From: Burkholderiaceae bacterium
Lineage (GTDB): Bacteria; Pseudomonadota; Gammaproteobacteria; Burkholderiales; Burkholderiaceae_C
Reading direction: 5' to 3'
DNA length: 64,000 bases
Assembly: GCA_913776825.1 (NCBI GenBank)
Contig: CAJYPV010000004.1
Span: forward strand, 62,001-126,000
Each line of letters starts with the position of its first letter. The stretch's first letter is position 1. The position numbers were made by a program, and so were the translations under genes. The notes under the pieces were generated by a model, which was not told the origin of the DNA, ran no database searches, and saw only the letters and a list, made by a program, of their open reading frames with translations. Below, piece after piece: positions 10,505-21,972 of the stretch.

Positions 10505-12553
10505 TCAGCGCGACGACGCCTTCGCCGGACGCTTCGCGCCGGTCGCATCGGCCGGGGCGGTCGCGCCCTTGACGGCGGCTTGCGCCAGCTTGAAGAACAC
10601 GTCGGTGTTGTCGATCACGCCGGTGAAGGCCAGCGCGCCCGGGCCGAAGGCCGACAGCGGAATGTCCGTCGCGGTGTGCACCGCCGATTCGCCGGGCACC
10701 TGGCCGGTGACCAGGTACTCGCCGAATGCATCGTCGCGCTCCATCGGCACCGGCGGATACCACTTCAGCGGCTCGCTCTTGGCCATCGGCTGCTGCGAAT
10801 CACGCAGCGGCGTGGCATTGGTGCGCCAGTCTTCATAGCGGTCCGCATTGGCGCCGTAGCCGACCAGCAGCCGGTAGTCGATGTCGGTGGCTTCGGGATA
10901 GCCGTCGGCGGCGAGGCGATAGCGCGGGAAGCCGGCCTTCTCATAGACGCCCACCACCTTGTCGCGCAGATTCGCCGCCCCCTTCTTCTGCGCGGCGTCC
11001 TGCAGCGCCTGGTCGGTCAGCATCGATCCGCCGATCAGGGCCGCGCCGGAGCATTCATGGTCGGCGGTGACGATGACCAGCGTGTCGCCCTGTTCGCGCG
11101 CGAAGTCCTGGGCCACCTGCACCGCACGATCGAACTCGATGGTGTCGAGCATCCAGCGCTCGGTGTCCATGTTGTGGGCCTGCTTGTCGATCGAGGCGCC
11201 TTCGATCATCAGCACGAAGCCCTGCGACTGCTTGCGCAAGGTCGCCAGCGCGGCGCGGGCCATCTCATCCAGCATCGGCTGATCGGGGAAGCCGTAATCG
11301 TCCACCACCGTGCCGGTGATGCCCTTGGCGGCACCGCGGCGGCCGTCGATCTTGTCCAGCGCCACATTCATGTTGGAGAACGCGAACAGGCCCAGCAGCT
11401 TGTCGGCGCCGGCGCCTTCGGTGGCGGCCTGCAGCGCGGTGCGGGTCGGCGCATAGCGGTAGCCGGCGGACTGGAAGGCCTGGATCAGGTCGCGGTCCTT
11501 GTCCTTCGCGCCGGGCGCGGCGCCCCAGCGCTTGACGATCTCGGCGGTGTGGGGATCCGTGGCGGAGAAGGCGTAATCATTGGCCTCGGCCCGTTCCGAG
11601 CCCGGCGTGCCCGCCGGCAGGAACCATTTGCGGCCACCGCCCAGCAGCACCGTCAGGCCGGTGCGGGCGCGGTCGTCGAAGAACTGGTCGACGATGCCGG
11701 TGCCCGCGCCGCGGTTGCTGGTGTGGACGGCATTGCCGGCCGGCGTGGCATCGAACACATCCGCCGTGGTCACGATGCCCAGCGCCTTGCCCTGGGTGCG
11801 GTGCAGGTATTCGGACAGGTACTCGATGCGCGGATTGTCGAAGGCATCGACGGTGTCGTCCGGGAAGACGCCCTCTTCATTGTTGTTGTTCTTGTTGCCC
11901 GACACATACGAGGTCATGCCGGGCGAGGAATCGGTGACCACCGAGTTCAACGAGGCGGTCTTCACCAGCGCGGTCGCCGGGAAGGTGTCCATCGCCAGCG
12001 GCGCAATCGCCTTGCCCTGCGCATAACCGCCCTTGACGATGCGCGCGGCGGTGCGCTGCGCCGCGCCCATGCCGTCGCCGAGCAGGATGATGATGTTCTT
12101 GACCTTGGGCCCCATCGCGGCGGTGAACGGCACCACCTCCAGGTTGCCGCGCGCGCTGACCTTCTGCCCATCGGCCTGCGTCGCTTCCACGCTGAACTCA
12201 TGCCGCCCGGGCTTGTCCAGGCTCACCGCGCGGACGGTGGCGATCGCGGTCTCGGCGCTCACACCCTTGACGCAGCCGCTGGCGCAATCGCGCAGCGCCA
12301 CGGTGGCCTCGACCGGCTGGCCATCGATGAAGAAGCGGGCTGCCTGGATGCGCTGACCGGCATCCGGCTTGATCGTCGCCTGCAGGTCGAAGCGCTGACC
12401 GGGCAGGAAGCGGGCGATCACCGGGTCGGGCCGGCCGCTGGCAAACAGCTCGCTGGGCGGCGTGAGTCGGGTGACCGTGGGCGCGGCCTGCGACACCGTG
12501 GCCAGGCCCAGCAAGGCGCCAGCGGTGAACAGCATCGGAAGACGAGTTTTCAT
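10505..12553 (-). CDS. Secreted alkaline phosphatase (PhoA superfamily)
   Basis: From the ATG at 12553 the protein is 682 residues, with a signal peptide of about 22 residues ending SQAA. A domain of roughly 130 residues precedes the catalytic domain. The first metal aspartate is D160 in LLGDGMG, and D208-S209 in VTDSSPGMTS matches the Asp-Ser nucleophile pair of E. coli PhoA; VTADHECSGA supplies later ligands. It should release phosphate from monoesters in the periplasm or outside the cell. An open frame continues 93 codons upstream but shows no signal peptide and crosses a 12-bp tandem repeat, so 12553 is preferred. No PHO box was recognised. Confidence 0.9.
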   Translation of the reverse strand: MKTRLPMLFTAGALLGLATVSQAAPTVTRLTPPSELFASGRPDPVIARFLPGQRFDLQATIKPDAGQRIQAARFFIDGQPVEATVALRDCASGCVKGVSAETAIATVRAVSLDKPGRHEFSVEATQADGQKVSARGNLEVVPFTAAMGPKVKNIIILLGDGMGAAQRTAARIVKGGYAQGKAIAPLAMDTFPATALVKTASLNSVVTDSSPGMTSYVSGNKNNNNEEGVFPDDTVDAFDNPRIEYLSEYLHRTQGKALGIVTTADVFDATPAGNAVHTSNRGAGTGIVDQFFDDRARTGLTVLLGGGRKWFLPAGTPGSERAEANDYAFSATDPHTAEIVKRWGAAPGAKDKDRDLIQAFQSAGYRYAPTRTALQAATEGAGADKLLGLFAFSNMNVALDKIDGRRGAAKGITGTVVDDYGFPDQPMLDEMARAALATLRKQSQGFVLMIEGASIDKQAHNMDTERWMLDTIEFDRAVQVAQDFAREQGDTLVIVTADHECSGAALIGGSMLTDQALQDAAQKKGAANLRDKVVGVYEKAGFPRYRLAADGYPEATDIDYRLLVGYGANADRYEDWRTNATPLRDSQQPMAKSEPLKWYPPVPMERDDAFGEYLVTGQVPGESAVHTATDIPLSAFGPGALAFTGVIDNTDVFFKLAQAAVKGATAPADATGAKRPAKASSR

Positions 12554-12589
12554 GGCGGGGAGAGATCCAGAAGGCGGTGGGTAGAAAAC

Positions 12590-12637
12590 AGCTCGGGAGA
12601 CAGCTTGGGATACAGCTCGGGAAATCGCTTGGAAATG
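12590..12637. repeat. 12-bp tandem repeat, four copies, upstream of the alkaline phosphatase
   Basis: Four degenerate 12-bp units start at 12590, 12602, 12614 and 12626, with consensus close to AGCTCGGGAGAC. The array lies 37 bp upstream of the phosphatase start, where a leader or promoter would be. Because 12 is a multiple of 3, the array also keeps frame in the open extension upstream of that gene. Confidence 0.7.
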
Positions 12638-12722
12638 GGTGCGCCACTGGCGACGAATCGGGCCAGCGCGGCCGTCACACGCGCTTGGCGCGAGGCCCGA
12701 GCGCTGCGGAGGTCGGCGGGCA

Positions 12723-13349
12723 TCAATGCGGATGGGCGTGGGCGGACGGTCCGGCGGCGGGTGTCGCGTCCAGCGCGTCCGGCGGCAATTGCAGGCGGAC
12801 CCAGGACACCCGTCCGGTGGCCTCTTCCACACGTCCGACCTGCAGCTGACCGGTCAACACCACCAGCCCCTGCCGATGCGCCACCAGGCGCTCGCGCTGC
12901 GCGGGATCAAGCACCACGGTGACGGTCGATGCGGGCAGGTCGTCCGCCTCGCCGTCGGCGTGCTCGCTCATGCGCACCGGGCGCGGCGTGAGCCAGAAGC
13001 GCCCCGGCTGCGGCTGTTCCTGCGCGACCATGTAGCCGACCAGCCGCACCGGTCGTCCCTGCGCGGCCCGCAGCGTGTCGGAGAGTTCCAGACCCCGCTC
13101 GCCCACCGGCTGGCGGAAGAACTGGGCGAACTTGAGGTCCTGAGGTCCGGCCGCACTCGCTGCGACGTCCGACGAGGCCGCTCCGGGCGCGCGCGCCGGA
13201 TCGGCCGTTTGAGCCGGATGGGCGGAATCGGCGACGTCCGCCGCGAAGGTGGAAGGGACGAGGCATGCGCTCAGCGCGGCCGTGGCCAGCGCCACCAGCA
13301 CCTGGCGCGCGCGACGCCTCGACCGGCTGCGAATTCGATGGGACACCAT
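12723..13349 (-). CDS. Hypothetical lipoprotein next to alkaline phosphatase
   Basis: A 208-residue protein from the ATG at 13349. An Arg-rich start is followed by a hydrophobic stretch ending in the lipobox LSAC (cysteine near residue 28), so it is probably a lipoprotein or at least exported. A 50-residue Ala-rich linker follows. The C-terminal 115 residues form a compact region with GRPVRLVGYMVAQEQP, LTPRPVRMSEH and VVLTGQLQVG, suggestive of a small beta-barrel, and the protein ends in HAHPH. I do not recognise the family. It lies just upstream of the phosphatase on the same strand and may be cotranscribed with it. Confidence 0.65.
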   Translation of the reverse strand: MVSHRIRSRSRRRARQVLVALATAALSACLVPSTFAADVADSAHPAQTADPARAPGAASSDVAASAAGPQDLKFAQFFRQPVGERGLELSDTLRAAQGRPVRLVGYMVAQEQPQPGRFWLTPRPVRMSEHADGEADDLPASTVTVVLDPAQRERLVAHRQGLVVLTGQLQVGRVEEATGRVSWVRLQLPPDALDATPAAGPSAHAHPH

Positions 13350-13666
13350 GGGCGGCGATTCTTTCCACCGGGCATGACGATGGCGTGACAGCCCGCCCGA
13401 CATGACGCGACGGACGGGCGCATCCGCCACAAGGCGCTCGCGGCCCGCCGGGCCGGGACTGCGGGGGCGACATCGGTGCGACACACGCGCTGAAAACAGA
13501 TCAACGGGCTGGCTCTTTGGAGCCCCCTCGGCGACGCGACGTAGAGACGCCCCCGCCGGAATGCCCGACCGCTCGCCGCTGAGTTCTTCGCTTGACAGCG
13601 TCACCCTCGCGGCGCCAAGCTGGGATCGCCCTGGCCCTCAGCGAGCGCCACGGCGCTCCCTCCGTC
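13350..13666. other. Intergenic region, divergent genes
   Basis: About 317 bases between the divergent lipoprotein and methyltransferase genes. An open frame continues upstream of the lipoprotein start to 13604 but has no signal sequence and ordinary high-GC composition. I see no promoter, hairpin or repeat that I would defend. Confidence 0.4.
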
Positions 13667-14311
13667 ATGTCCCAGCCGCACGATCCTCTTCAAGCCTTGC
13701 AGGCGCTCTACAGCAGCCGGGCGCCGATCTATGACCTGGAGCTGATGCCGGTGGCGCCCTTGCGTCGCGAGGCGATCGCGCGCCTGGCGCTGGCACCCGG
13801 ACAGACGGTGCTCGACGTCGGCTGCGGCACCGGGCTGAGCTTGCCGGGCTTGTCGCAAGCGGTGGGGCCGCAGGGCCGGATCATCGCGATCGAAGCCTGC
13901 CGACCGATGATGGCCCGCGCGCGGCAGCGCGTGGCATCCCTGGCAGGGGCACCGCCGGTGGCGCTGATCGAATCGCCTGCCGAGTCGGTCGACCTCGACG
14001 CCGTGCTGCCACCGGGCAGTGCCGATGCGGCGCTGTTCTTCTTCACCCACGACGTACTGCAGCAGCCCGACGCGCTGGCCCGCACGATGCGCGCCTTGAA
14101 GCCGGGCGCGCGGGTGGTCGCCGCGGGGCTGGTGTGGGCCTCGCCGTGGTGGCCGCTGAGCAACCTGTTCGTGCTCGGCGCCGCCTGGCATTCGATCGTC
14201 AATGCGCGCGGGCTGGAATGCCCGTGGCATGACCTCGCGCCGCGCCTGTCGAGCTGCGAGGTCGAGCGGCGATGGCTGGAATCGGCTTATGTGCTGACGG
14301 GGCAGCGCTGA
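13667..14311 (+). CDS. Class I SAM-dependent methyltransferase
   Basis: A 214-residue Rossmann-fold methyltransferase. Motif I is VLDVGCGTG (about residues 46-54), followed by an acidic residue at the end of strand 2 (IAIEA). An N-terminal YSSRAPIYDLE helix resembles UbiE/phospholipid N-methyltransferase-type enzymes. The hydrophobic segment WWPLSNLFVLGAAWHSIVN may contact a membrane or a hydrophobic substrate. The ATG at 13667 starts the conserved region; open sequence upstream lacks family similarity. The substrate cannot be named from sequence, and neighbours give no pathway. Confidence 0.85.
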   Translation: MSQPHDPLQALQALYSSRAPIYDLELMPVAPLRREAIARLALAPGQTVLDVGCGTGLSLPGLSQAVGPQGRIIAIEACRPMMARARQRVASLAGAPPVALIESPAESVDLDAVLPPGSADAALFFFTHDVLQQPDALARTMRALKPGARVVAAGLVWASPWWPLSNLFVLGAAWHSIVNARGLECPWHDLAPRLSSCEVERRWLESAYVLTGQR

Positions 14312-14423
14312 GTCGGGTCTCGCGCACTTCCCTCGCCCGCTCATGCGATGAGACCGCGCTCATCGCCATGCACGCGCTGAACGCCGATCCCTCGACGTTC
14401 AGCGCCGGCGCATCGCGGCGCGC

Positions 14424-14813
14424 TCAGTCCTCGAGCGGGACGAAGATCCACATCAGCGCATACAACACCAGCCCGCTGCCGGCGCAGGTCACCAGCAGCA
14501 GCAGGACGATGCGCCAGAACCAGGAGGTGATGCCGGTGAGCTGCGCGATGCCGCCGCACACGCCGCCGATCCAGCGGTCGTCGCGGGCACGGCGCAGGCG
14601 GTTGATGGCCTCGACTGCCGGGGCGCGCGGCGCAGCCGAGGCCGAGCCGCCGGCGCCGGTGTAGGCATAGGCCGAGCCGCCCGCCGCGCGGGTCGCGTCG
14701 GCGGTGGCGTCACCGCCGAGCACGCGGGCCTTGGCACGGACAAACTCATCGTCGCTGAGCACGCCGCGTTGATGCAGTTCGGCCAGACGTTGGAGTTCTT
14801 CGCTTTCAGACAT
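14424..14813 (-). CDS. PspC domain protein with N-terminal SHOCT-like motif
   Basis: This 129-residue protein has two parts. Residues 1-33 (LQRLAELHQRGVLSDDEFVRAKARVL) form the short SHOCT-type helix pair often found at the ends of membrane or regulatory proteins. Residues 75-129 form a PspC domain with DRWIGGVCGGIA and a single membrane helix (WRIVLLLLVTCAGSGLVLYALMWIF). PspC proteins sense envelope stress in some bacteria, but no pspA or pspF is nearby. A GGAG ribosome-binding site precedes the ATG. The linker is Gly/Ala-rich. Family is clear, role unknown. Confidence 0.87.
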   Translation of the reverse strand: MSESEELQRLAELHQRGVLSDDEFVRAKARVLGGDATADATRAAGGSAYAYTGAGGSASAAPRAPAVEAINRLRRARDDRWIGGVCGGIAQLTGITSWFWRIVLLLLVTCAGSGLVLYALMWIFVPLED

Positions 14814-15013
14814 GGTGGGCTCCTTGCAGTCAAAGATCCGTGAGGGATCGATGGTTCACAGCGTAGCGAGCGGGCGGTGGGTGACCAGGACTTTGCGATC
14901 AGCTGCATCGGCACCCGATGCAAGGCGCGACGACGCGGCTGAACCGTCGCGCCGGCCAATGCCGCTAGCATGGTCGCCTTCCCTGTTCCGCGCAATCCTT
15001 GCCAAGGCCCGAC

Positions 15014-15727
15014 ATGACGCTTGAAACCATCGAACTGCAGACCCGCGAGACGCCTCGCTTCAGCATCATCGTGCTGCACGGCCTGGGCGCGGACGGCAAC
15101 GACTTCGTGCCGGTCTGTCAGGCCATGGACCTGAGCCCGGTGCTGGCCCACGGCGGTCTGCGTTTCGTGCTGCCGAATGCGCCGCACATTCCGGTGACCA
15201 TCAACAACGGCATGCGCATGCCGGCCTGGTACGACATCCGCCATGGCGACCTGAGCCAGCGCGAGGATGCCGCCGGCCTGCGGCAGTCGCAGGCCCAGAT
15301 CGAGGCGCTGATCGAGCGCGAAGCGCGCGAGCATCAGATCCCGCCGGAACGTGTCGTGCTCGCCGGCTTCTCCCAAGGCTGCGCGATGACGCTGATGACC
15401 GGCCTGCGCCATTCCCGGCGGCTGGCCGGACTGGTGGGCTTGTCCGGCTATCTGCCGCTGCTGGCTCAGACCGAGGCCGAGCGGCATGAGGCCAACGCCC
15501 GCACCCCGATCTTTCTGGCGCATGGCGATGCGGATGGCATCGTCGCGCCGGCTCGCGCGCAGGCCAGCCTGCAGGAACTGCAGCGCCTCGGCTACGACGT
15601 GCAATGGCAGAGCTATCCGATGGGCCACGAGGTCAGCATGGCGGAGATCGAGGATCTGCGCGACTGGCTGATCCGCACGCTGACGGCGGCCGCGACTTCG
15701 ACAGCGACATCGACGACGAGCGACTGA
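15014..15727 (+). CDS. Carboxylesterase/phospholipase, alpha/beta hydrolase
   Basis: A 237-residue serine hydrolase of the carboxylesterase/thioesterase family (EstB/YpfH-like). It opens with IIVLHGLGADGNDF, carries the nucleophile elbow GFSQGCAM, the acid in LAHGDADGIV, and a histidine in YPMGHEVS. NAPHIPVTINNGMRMPAWYD is typical of the family. The ATG at 15014 has AAGG 6 bases upstream; a TTG five codons earlier is a weaker alternative. Cytoplasmic, with no signal peptide. The physiological ester is unknown. The C-terminal tail is Thr/Ser-rich and probably disordered. Confidence 0.92.
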   Translation: MTLETIELQTRETPRFSIIVLHGLGADGNDFVPVCQAMDLSPVLAHGGLRFVLPNAPHIPVTINNGMRMPAWYDIRHGDLSQREDAAGLRQSQAQIEALIEREAREHQIPPERVVLAGFSQGCAMTLMTGLRHSRRLAGLVGLSGYLPLLAQTEAERHEANARTPIFLAHGDADGIVAPARAQASLQELQRLGYDVQWQSYPMGHEVSMAEIEDLRDWLIRTLTAAATSTATSTTSD

Positions 15728-16063
15728 TCGCGGTCGCGTCGTCCCTGTCCGTCGTTCAGCGACGGGAACGACGGCGGGACATGGGCCGCATCGATCCTTC
15801 ACATCCAGGCTTCTAGCGCGATCGTGCGCTGGCCCGAAGCATGGCGCGGACATCGCCGTCCGAAGCGCCTCGCGATACCAGCGGTTGGAGACAGGCAACC
15901 CTGGGTTGCGAAATTGGCGACCATCGCACAGCCGATGCATCCTGAGCGCGTGAGGCAGCGAAAACGGCGTGCGGATGCGGGAATGTCTTTGTTCCGGGCG
16001 GGGATGCGCTTGCTATAACCGGCGTCATCTTTGCCCGCTCCGGGCGCTCTCGACACACGGTCC
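15728..16063. other. Intergenic region upstream of the S9 peptidase
   Basis: About 336 bases without a supported gene. A small hairpin, CCGTCG/CGACGG with a 5-base loop, lies shortly after the esterase stop but has no U-run. TATAAC at 16014-16019 is a possible -10 for the peptidase gene; the best -35 (TTGTTC, 15989-15994) is 19 bp away, so the promoter is only a suggestion. Confidence 0.35.
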
Positions 16064-19453
<3,390 letters not shown>

Positions 19454-19695
19454 CCGCGACCCGCCTGCAATCACAAGCGTCTGCTGGAGATCTGCCGCGC
19501 AGCCGCGAACGTCCATTGCGGCCATTCATTGACATCAAACGCCTGTTGCGACGAATGCGCGAATGGCTTTGCCAGCGCCTCCCAGCTGTTTGAGTCCGGC
19601 TTCTTCTCGCACGAGCAATTCGCGGCCGCTCGTCTTCCTGGTGGCACCCGTCGATTGGTCAAACGGTATCAATCGTCATTCGACGTTGAATTTGC

Positions 19696-20574
19696 ATGAG
19701 CAAGCTGATGAGCACTCTCAATTTGAAGAAGCTGGTCGTTCTCCTGTGCGGCGGTGCATTTCTGACCTGGATCGTGAGTCACTGGATGCTCTCGGAGAAG
19801 TCGGCTCATCCGCCCGGGCTGATTTCAATGCAGCAGCCGTCTGATGCGTCAGCACGCGCCGGGCAAATGGCTTCCGGCGCTTCGGGCGCAGCGCAAGTTC
19901 AAGCGCAAGCAACGCCGCTGAAGCCGCTCAATGGGGCTGAAGTCGAGCGGCTTTACCGATGGGCACGGGAGCGTGGGGGTACCGGCGATGGTCGTATGAA
20001 TGCAGACGGCACCGTCTCGGGCGCCAATGCATTCACGGGATACGAGAGTGCGGACAATGCCGCGCTGTCAGCCCTGTCCAAACAGGGCGATGCGCGGGCT
20101 TCCGCCATTCTCGGTGAGCGTCTCGCGAATCAGTTCATGGCGAGCCGCAACTCGGACGATTTCAAGCAGGCCAAAGACCTGCTGCTCGATGCCACGATGC
20201 GAGGTTTCACGACCAGCCTGGGCAAACTCATCGAGATGCAGGCCTGGCTTGCGGAAGGAAGCGGCCTTCAAAGTCGGGTCGATCGGCCTCGCGTGGATCG
20301 GGACGCGCTCATTCAGACTTACGCCTATCTTCATCTGCTTGAAAAGCGAGGCGACCTCAGCACGGAGGCCTATCAGATTCAGGTGAAGCATATTGGAGAG
20401 CTCAGCACGCAAGAGTCCGCCCAGGCGCGTCAAGCGGCCGACCAGATCTACGCCACGCTGAGTCAGCAGCGCCAAAAGCTGGGACTGCCCCCGTTCCAGG
20501 ACGGCATTCCGCCGGAAATACAAAGCCTGATTGAACGCGCCGCGGCCACGCCCACGTCGGACATGAAGCCATGA
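19696..20574 (+). CDS. Hypothetical membrane-anchored protein
   Basis: A 292-residue protein I do not recognise. Residues about 12-31 form one transmembrane helix after a short basic start, so it is probably anchored with its bulk in the periplasm. A Ser/Ala/Gln linker (50-75) leads to a mostly helical region with RARERGG-like and SALSKQGDARASAILGERLA segments suggestive of tetratricopeptide/Sel1-like helices. Base composition is lower in GC than its neighbours, and the upstream gap shares this, suggesting acquired DNA. The stop overlaps the next start by four bases (ATGA), so it is translationally coupled to the truncated CobW frame. Confidence 0.7.
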   Translation: MSKLMSTLNLKKLVVLLCGGAFLTWIVSHWMLSEKSAHPPGLISMQQPSDASARAGQMASGASGAAQVQAQATPLKPLNGAEVERLYRWARERGGTGDGRMNADGTVSGANAFTGYESADNAALSALSKQGDARASAILGERLANQFMASRNSDDFKQAKDLLLDATMRGFTTSLGKLIEMQAWLAEGSGLQSRVDRPRVDRDALIQTYAYLHLLEKRGDLSTEAYQIQVKHIGELSTQESAQARQAADQIYATLSQQRQKLGLPPFQDGIPPEIQSLIERAAATPTSDMKP

Positions 20575-20975
20575 CGCAGCGGGTGACATTGCCAGTCACC
20601 CTCTTATCAGGGTTTCTTGGCGCAGGAAAAACAACGCTGCTTGGGTCACTGCTTCGTCAGCAGCACGGCCTTCGTCTCGGTGTGATCGTGAACGACATGA
20701 GCGCGCTCAACATCGATGCCGACATCGCTCGAACCACAATGATCGGTGGGCTGAAAGGGCACGCCGAAGCGCCGCTGGTGCAGCTGCAGAATGGCTGCAT
20801 CTGCTGCACGCTTCGGGAAGATCTTGTGGCCGAAGTCGCCCGATTCGCCGATGCGGGCGAGATTGATCATCTGGTCATCGAATCGACAGGAATCTCGGAA
20901 CCGCGCCCCGTGGCAGGGGCGTTCTCACACGCGCTGCCTGGCGACGCTCAACGGCTCTTGTCCCTCGTGAACTGA
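20571..20975 (+). pseudogene. Truncated CobW/COG0523-family GTPase
   Basis: Only the N-terminal third of a CobW-family metallochaperone GTPase is present (134 residues against about 350-400). The Walker A GFLGAGKTT (14-22), the metal-binding CXCC motif (C76, C78, C79) and ESTGISEP (104-111) are intact. Similarity stops near residue 120; NKxD, the rest of the G domain and the CobW C-terminal domain are missing. The last codons overlap the convergent speD gene by 28 bp. A deletion or rearrangement near 20930-20950 is the simplest explanation. A folded short protein is unlikely but not excluded. A full-length family member lies at 32083-33210. Confidence 0.85.
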
Positions 20976-21382
20976 CTCGTCGGCGGGTGGTCGCTGCCTG
21001 ACGGCGCCGGTCGAGCACCGCGGATCAGCCGCTGCCGATCCGCCTGCTCCGGCCCAAAGAGCGCGATCAGCGCGCTCATCAGCATGTCGGCCTTGGCCGA
21101 GTTGTCGCCGCCGTAATTGCAGACGTAGACATCCAGCGTCACCGCGCTCAGCTCCGGCCAGGTGTGCAGCGCCACATGGGATTCGGCCAGCAGCAGCATG
21201 CCGGTGACGCCGCCGGGCTGGCCATCGAGGGCGTCGGGAAACCGATGCCAGTGCTCGCCCACCAGGCTGAGTCCGGCCGCTTCGGTCGCCGCGCGCGTGG
21301 TCTGCGCCAGCGCGGCGGGATCCGTCATCAGCGCCGTGGCGGCGCAGCCGGACAGGTCGGCGGTGAGATGCAGGCCGTTCAT
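20948..21382 (-). CDS. speD: S-adenosylmethionine decarboxylase proenzyme
   Basis: A 144-residue prokaryotic AdoMet decarboxylase, which makes decarboxylated SAM for spermidine synthesis. The self-cleavage site is E67-S68 within LAESHVALHTWPE, where the serine becomes the pyruvoyl cofactor. H73 and C88 (VYVCN) fit the conserved processing and catalytic residues. The last 20 residues are extra compared with minimal homologues and overlap the 3' end of the truncated CobW frame on the other strand. No speE is adjacent in the window. Confidence 0.95.
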   Translation of the reverse strand: MNGLHLTADLSGCAATALMTDPAALAQTTRAATEAAGLSLVGEHWHRFPDALDGQPGGVTGMLLLAESHVALHTWPELSAVTLDVYVCNYGGDNSAKADMLMSALIALFGPEQADRQRLIRGARPAPSGSDHPPTSQFTRDKSR

Positions 21383-21465
21383 GGCGGCGAAGTGTAGGCG
21401 CGCGACAGGCGCGTCGGCGTCCGTCCGACGGGGGGCGTCGTGCGGGAGGACCGCGTCCGCAGACT

Positions 21466-21927
21466 TCAGCTCGCCGGCTGGCCGGCTTCGGCCAGCAGCG
21501 CATGGCAGCGCTCTTCATGCTGGGCGATCTCGGCCAGCGTGACTTCGATGTCGCTCAACTGCTGGCGCAGCTGCCGACGGTGTTGATCCAGCACGCCGAG
21601 GAAGGCGCGCAATTGCGGCACCGTGTCGGCCTGGCTGTCATACATGTCGACCAACTGCTTCACATCCTGCAGCGACAGCCCCAACCGCTTGCCGCGCAGG
21701 GTGAGCTTGAGCCGGGTGCGGTCGCGCTGGGTGTAGACCCGGTTGCGGCCGGCGCGCGCAGGGGTGAGTAGGCCCATGTCCTCGTAGAAGCGGATCGCGC
21801 GGGGCGTGATGTCGAACTCGGCGGCCAACTCGGTGATGGTGAACAGCGGGCCCGCGGTGTCGCTGGCATCCGGCAGGGCGTCCTCAACGGGATCGTCGGC
21901 CAGGCTCGGGCGGGGGGCGATGCTCAT
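21466..21927 (-). CDS. MerR family transcriptional regulator, LiuR-like
   Basis: A 153-residue MerR-type regulator. After a 28-residue variable lead, the winged helix-turn-helix starts at FTITELAAEFDITPRAIRFY, followed by the RVYTQRDRTRLKL wing and an HRRQLRQQLSDIEVTL coiled coil for dimerisation. The sequence resembles LiuR, which in proteobacteria controls branched-chain amino acid and acyl-CoA breakdown. The divergent spacer holds a LiuR-type palindrome, and a near copy precedes icmF at 54676. The open frame continues far upstream of 21927 antisense to the metallo-hydrolase, but that part is not MerR-like. The exact regulon is inference. Confidence 0.85.
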   Translation of the reverse strand: MSIAPRPSLADDPVEDALPDASDTAGPLFTITELAAEFDITPRAIRFYEDMGLLTPARAGRNRVYTQRDRTRLKLTLRGKRLGLSLQDVKQLVDMYDSQADTVPQLRAFLGVLDQHRRQLRQQLSDIEVTLAEIAQHEERCHALLAEAGQPAS

Positions 21928-21947
21928 GGATACACTGAAGGATGACG

Positions 21948-21963
21948 TTGACGTAAACGTAAG
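21948..21963. promoter_or_regulatory. LiuR-type operator between merR and the metallo-hydrolase
   Basis: TTGACGTAAACGTAAG lies in the 45-bp divergent spacer and is close to the published LiuR-type palindrome (ACGT half-sites around a central AA or TAA). It begins 21 bp from the MerR start and ends 10 bp before the hydrolase start. The site at 54676-54691, read on its minus strand, differs at only two of 16 positions. Confidence 0.72.
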
Positions 21964-21972
21964 TCTATCGCC

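Noticed and set aside
10580-12922. 780-codon open frame opposite the alkaline phosphatase
   Set aside because: Antisense to an enzyme with clear catalytic motifs; the predicted product is low-complexity and family-less.
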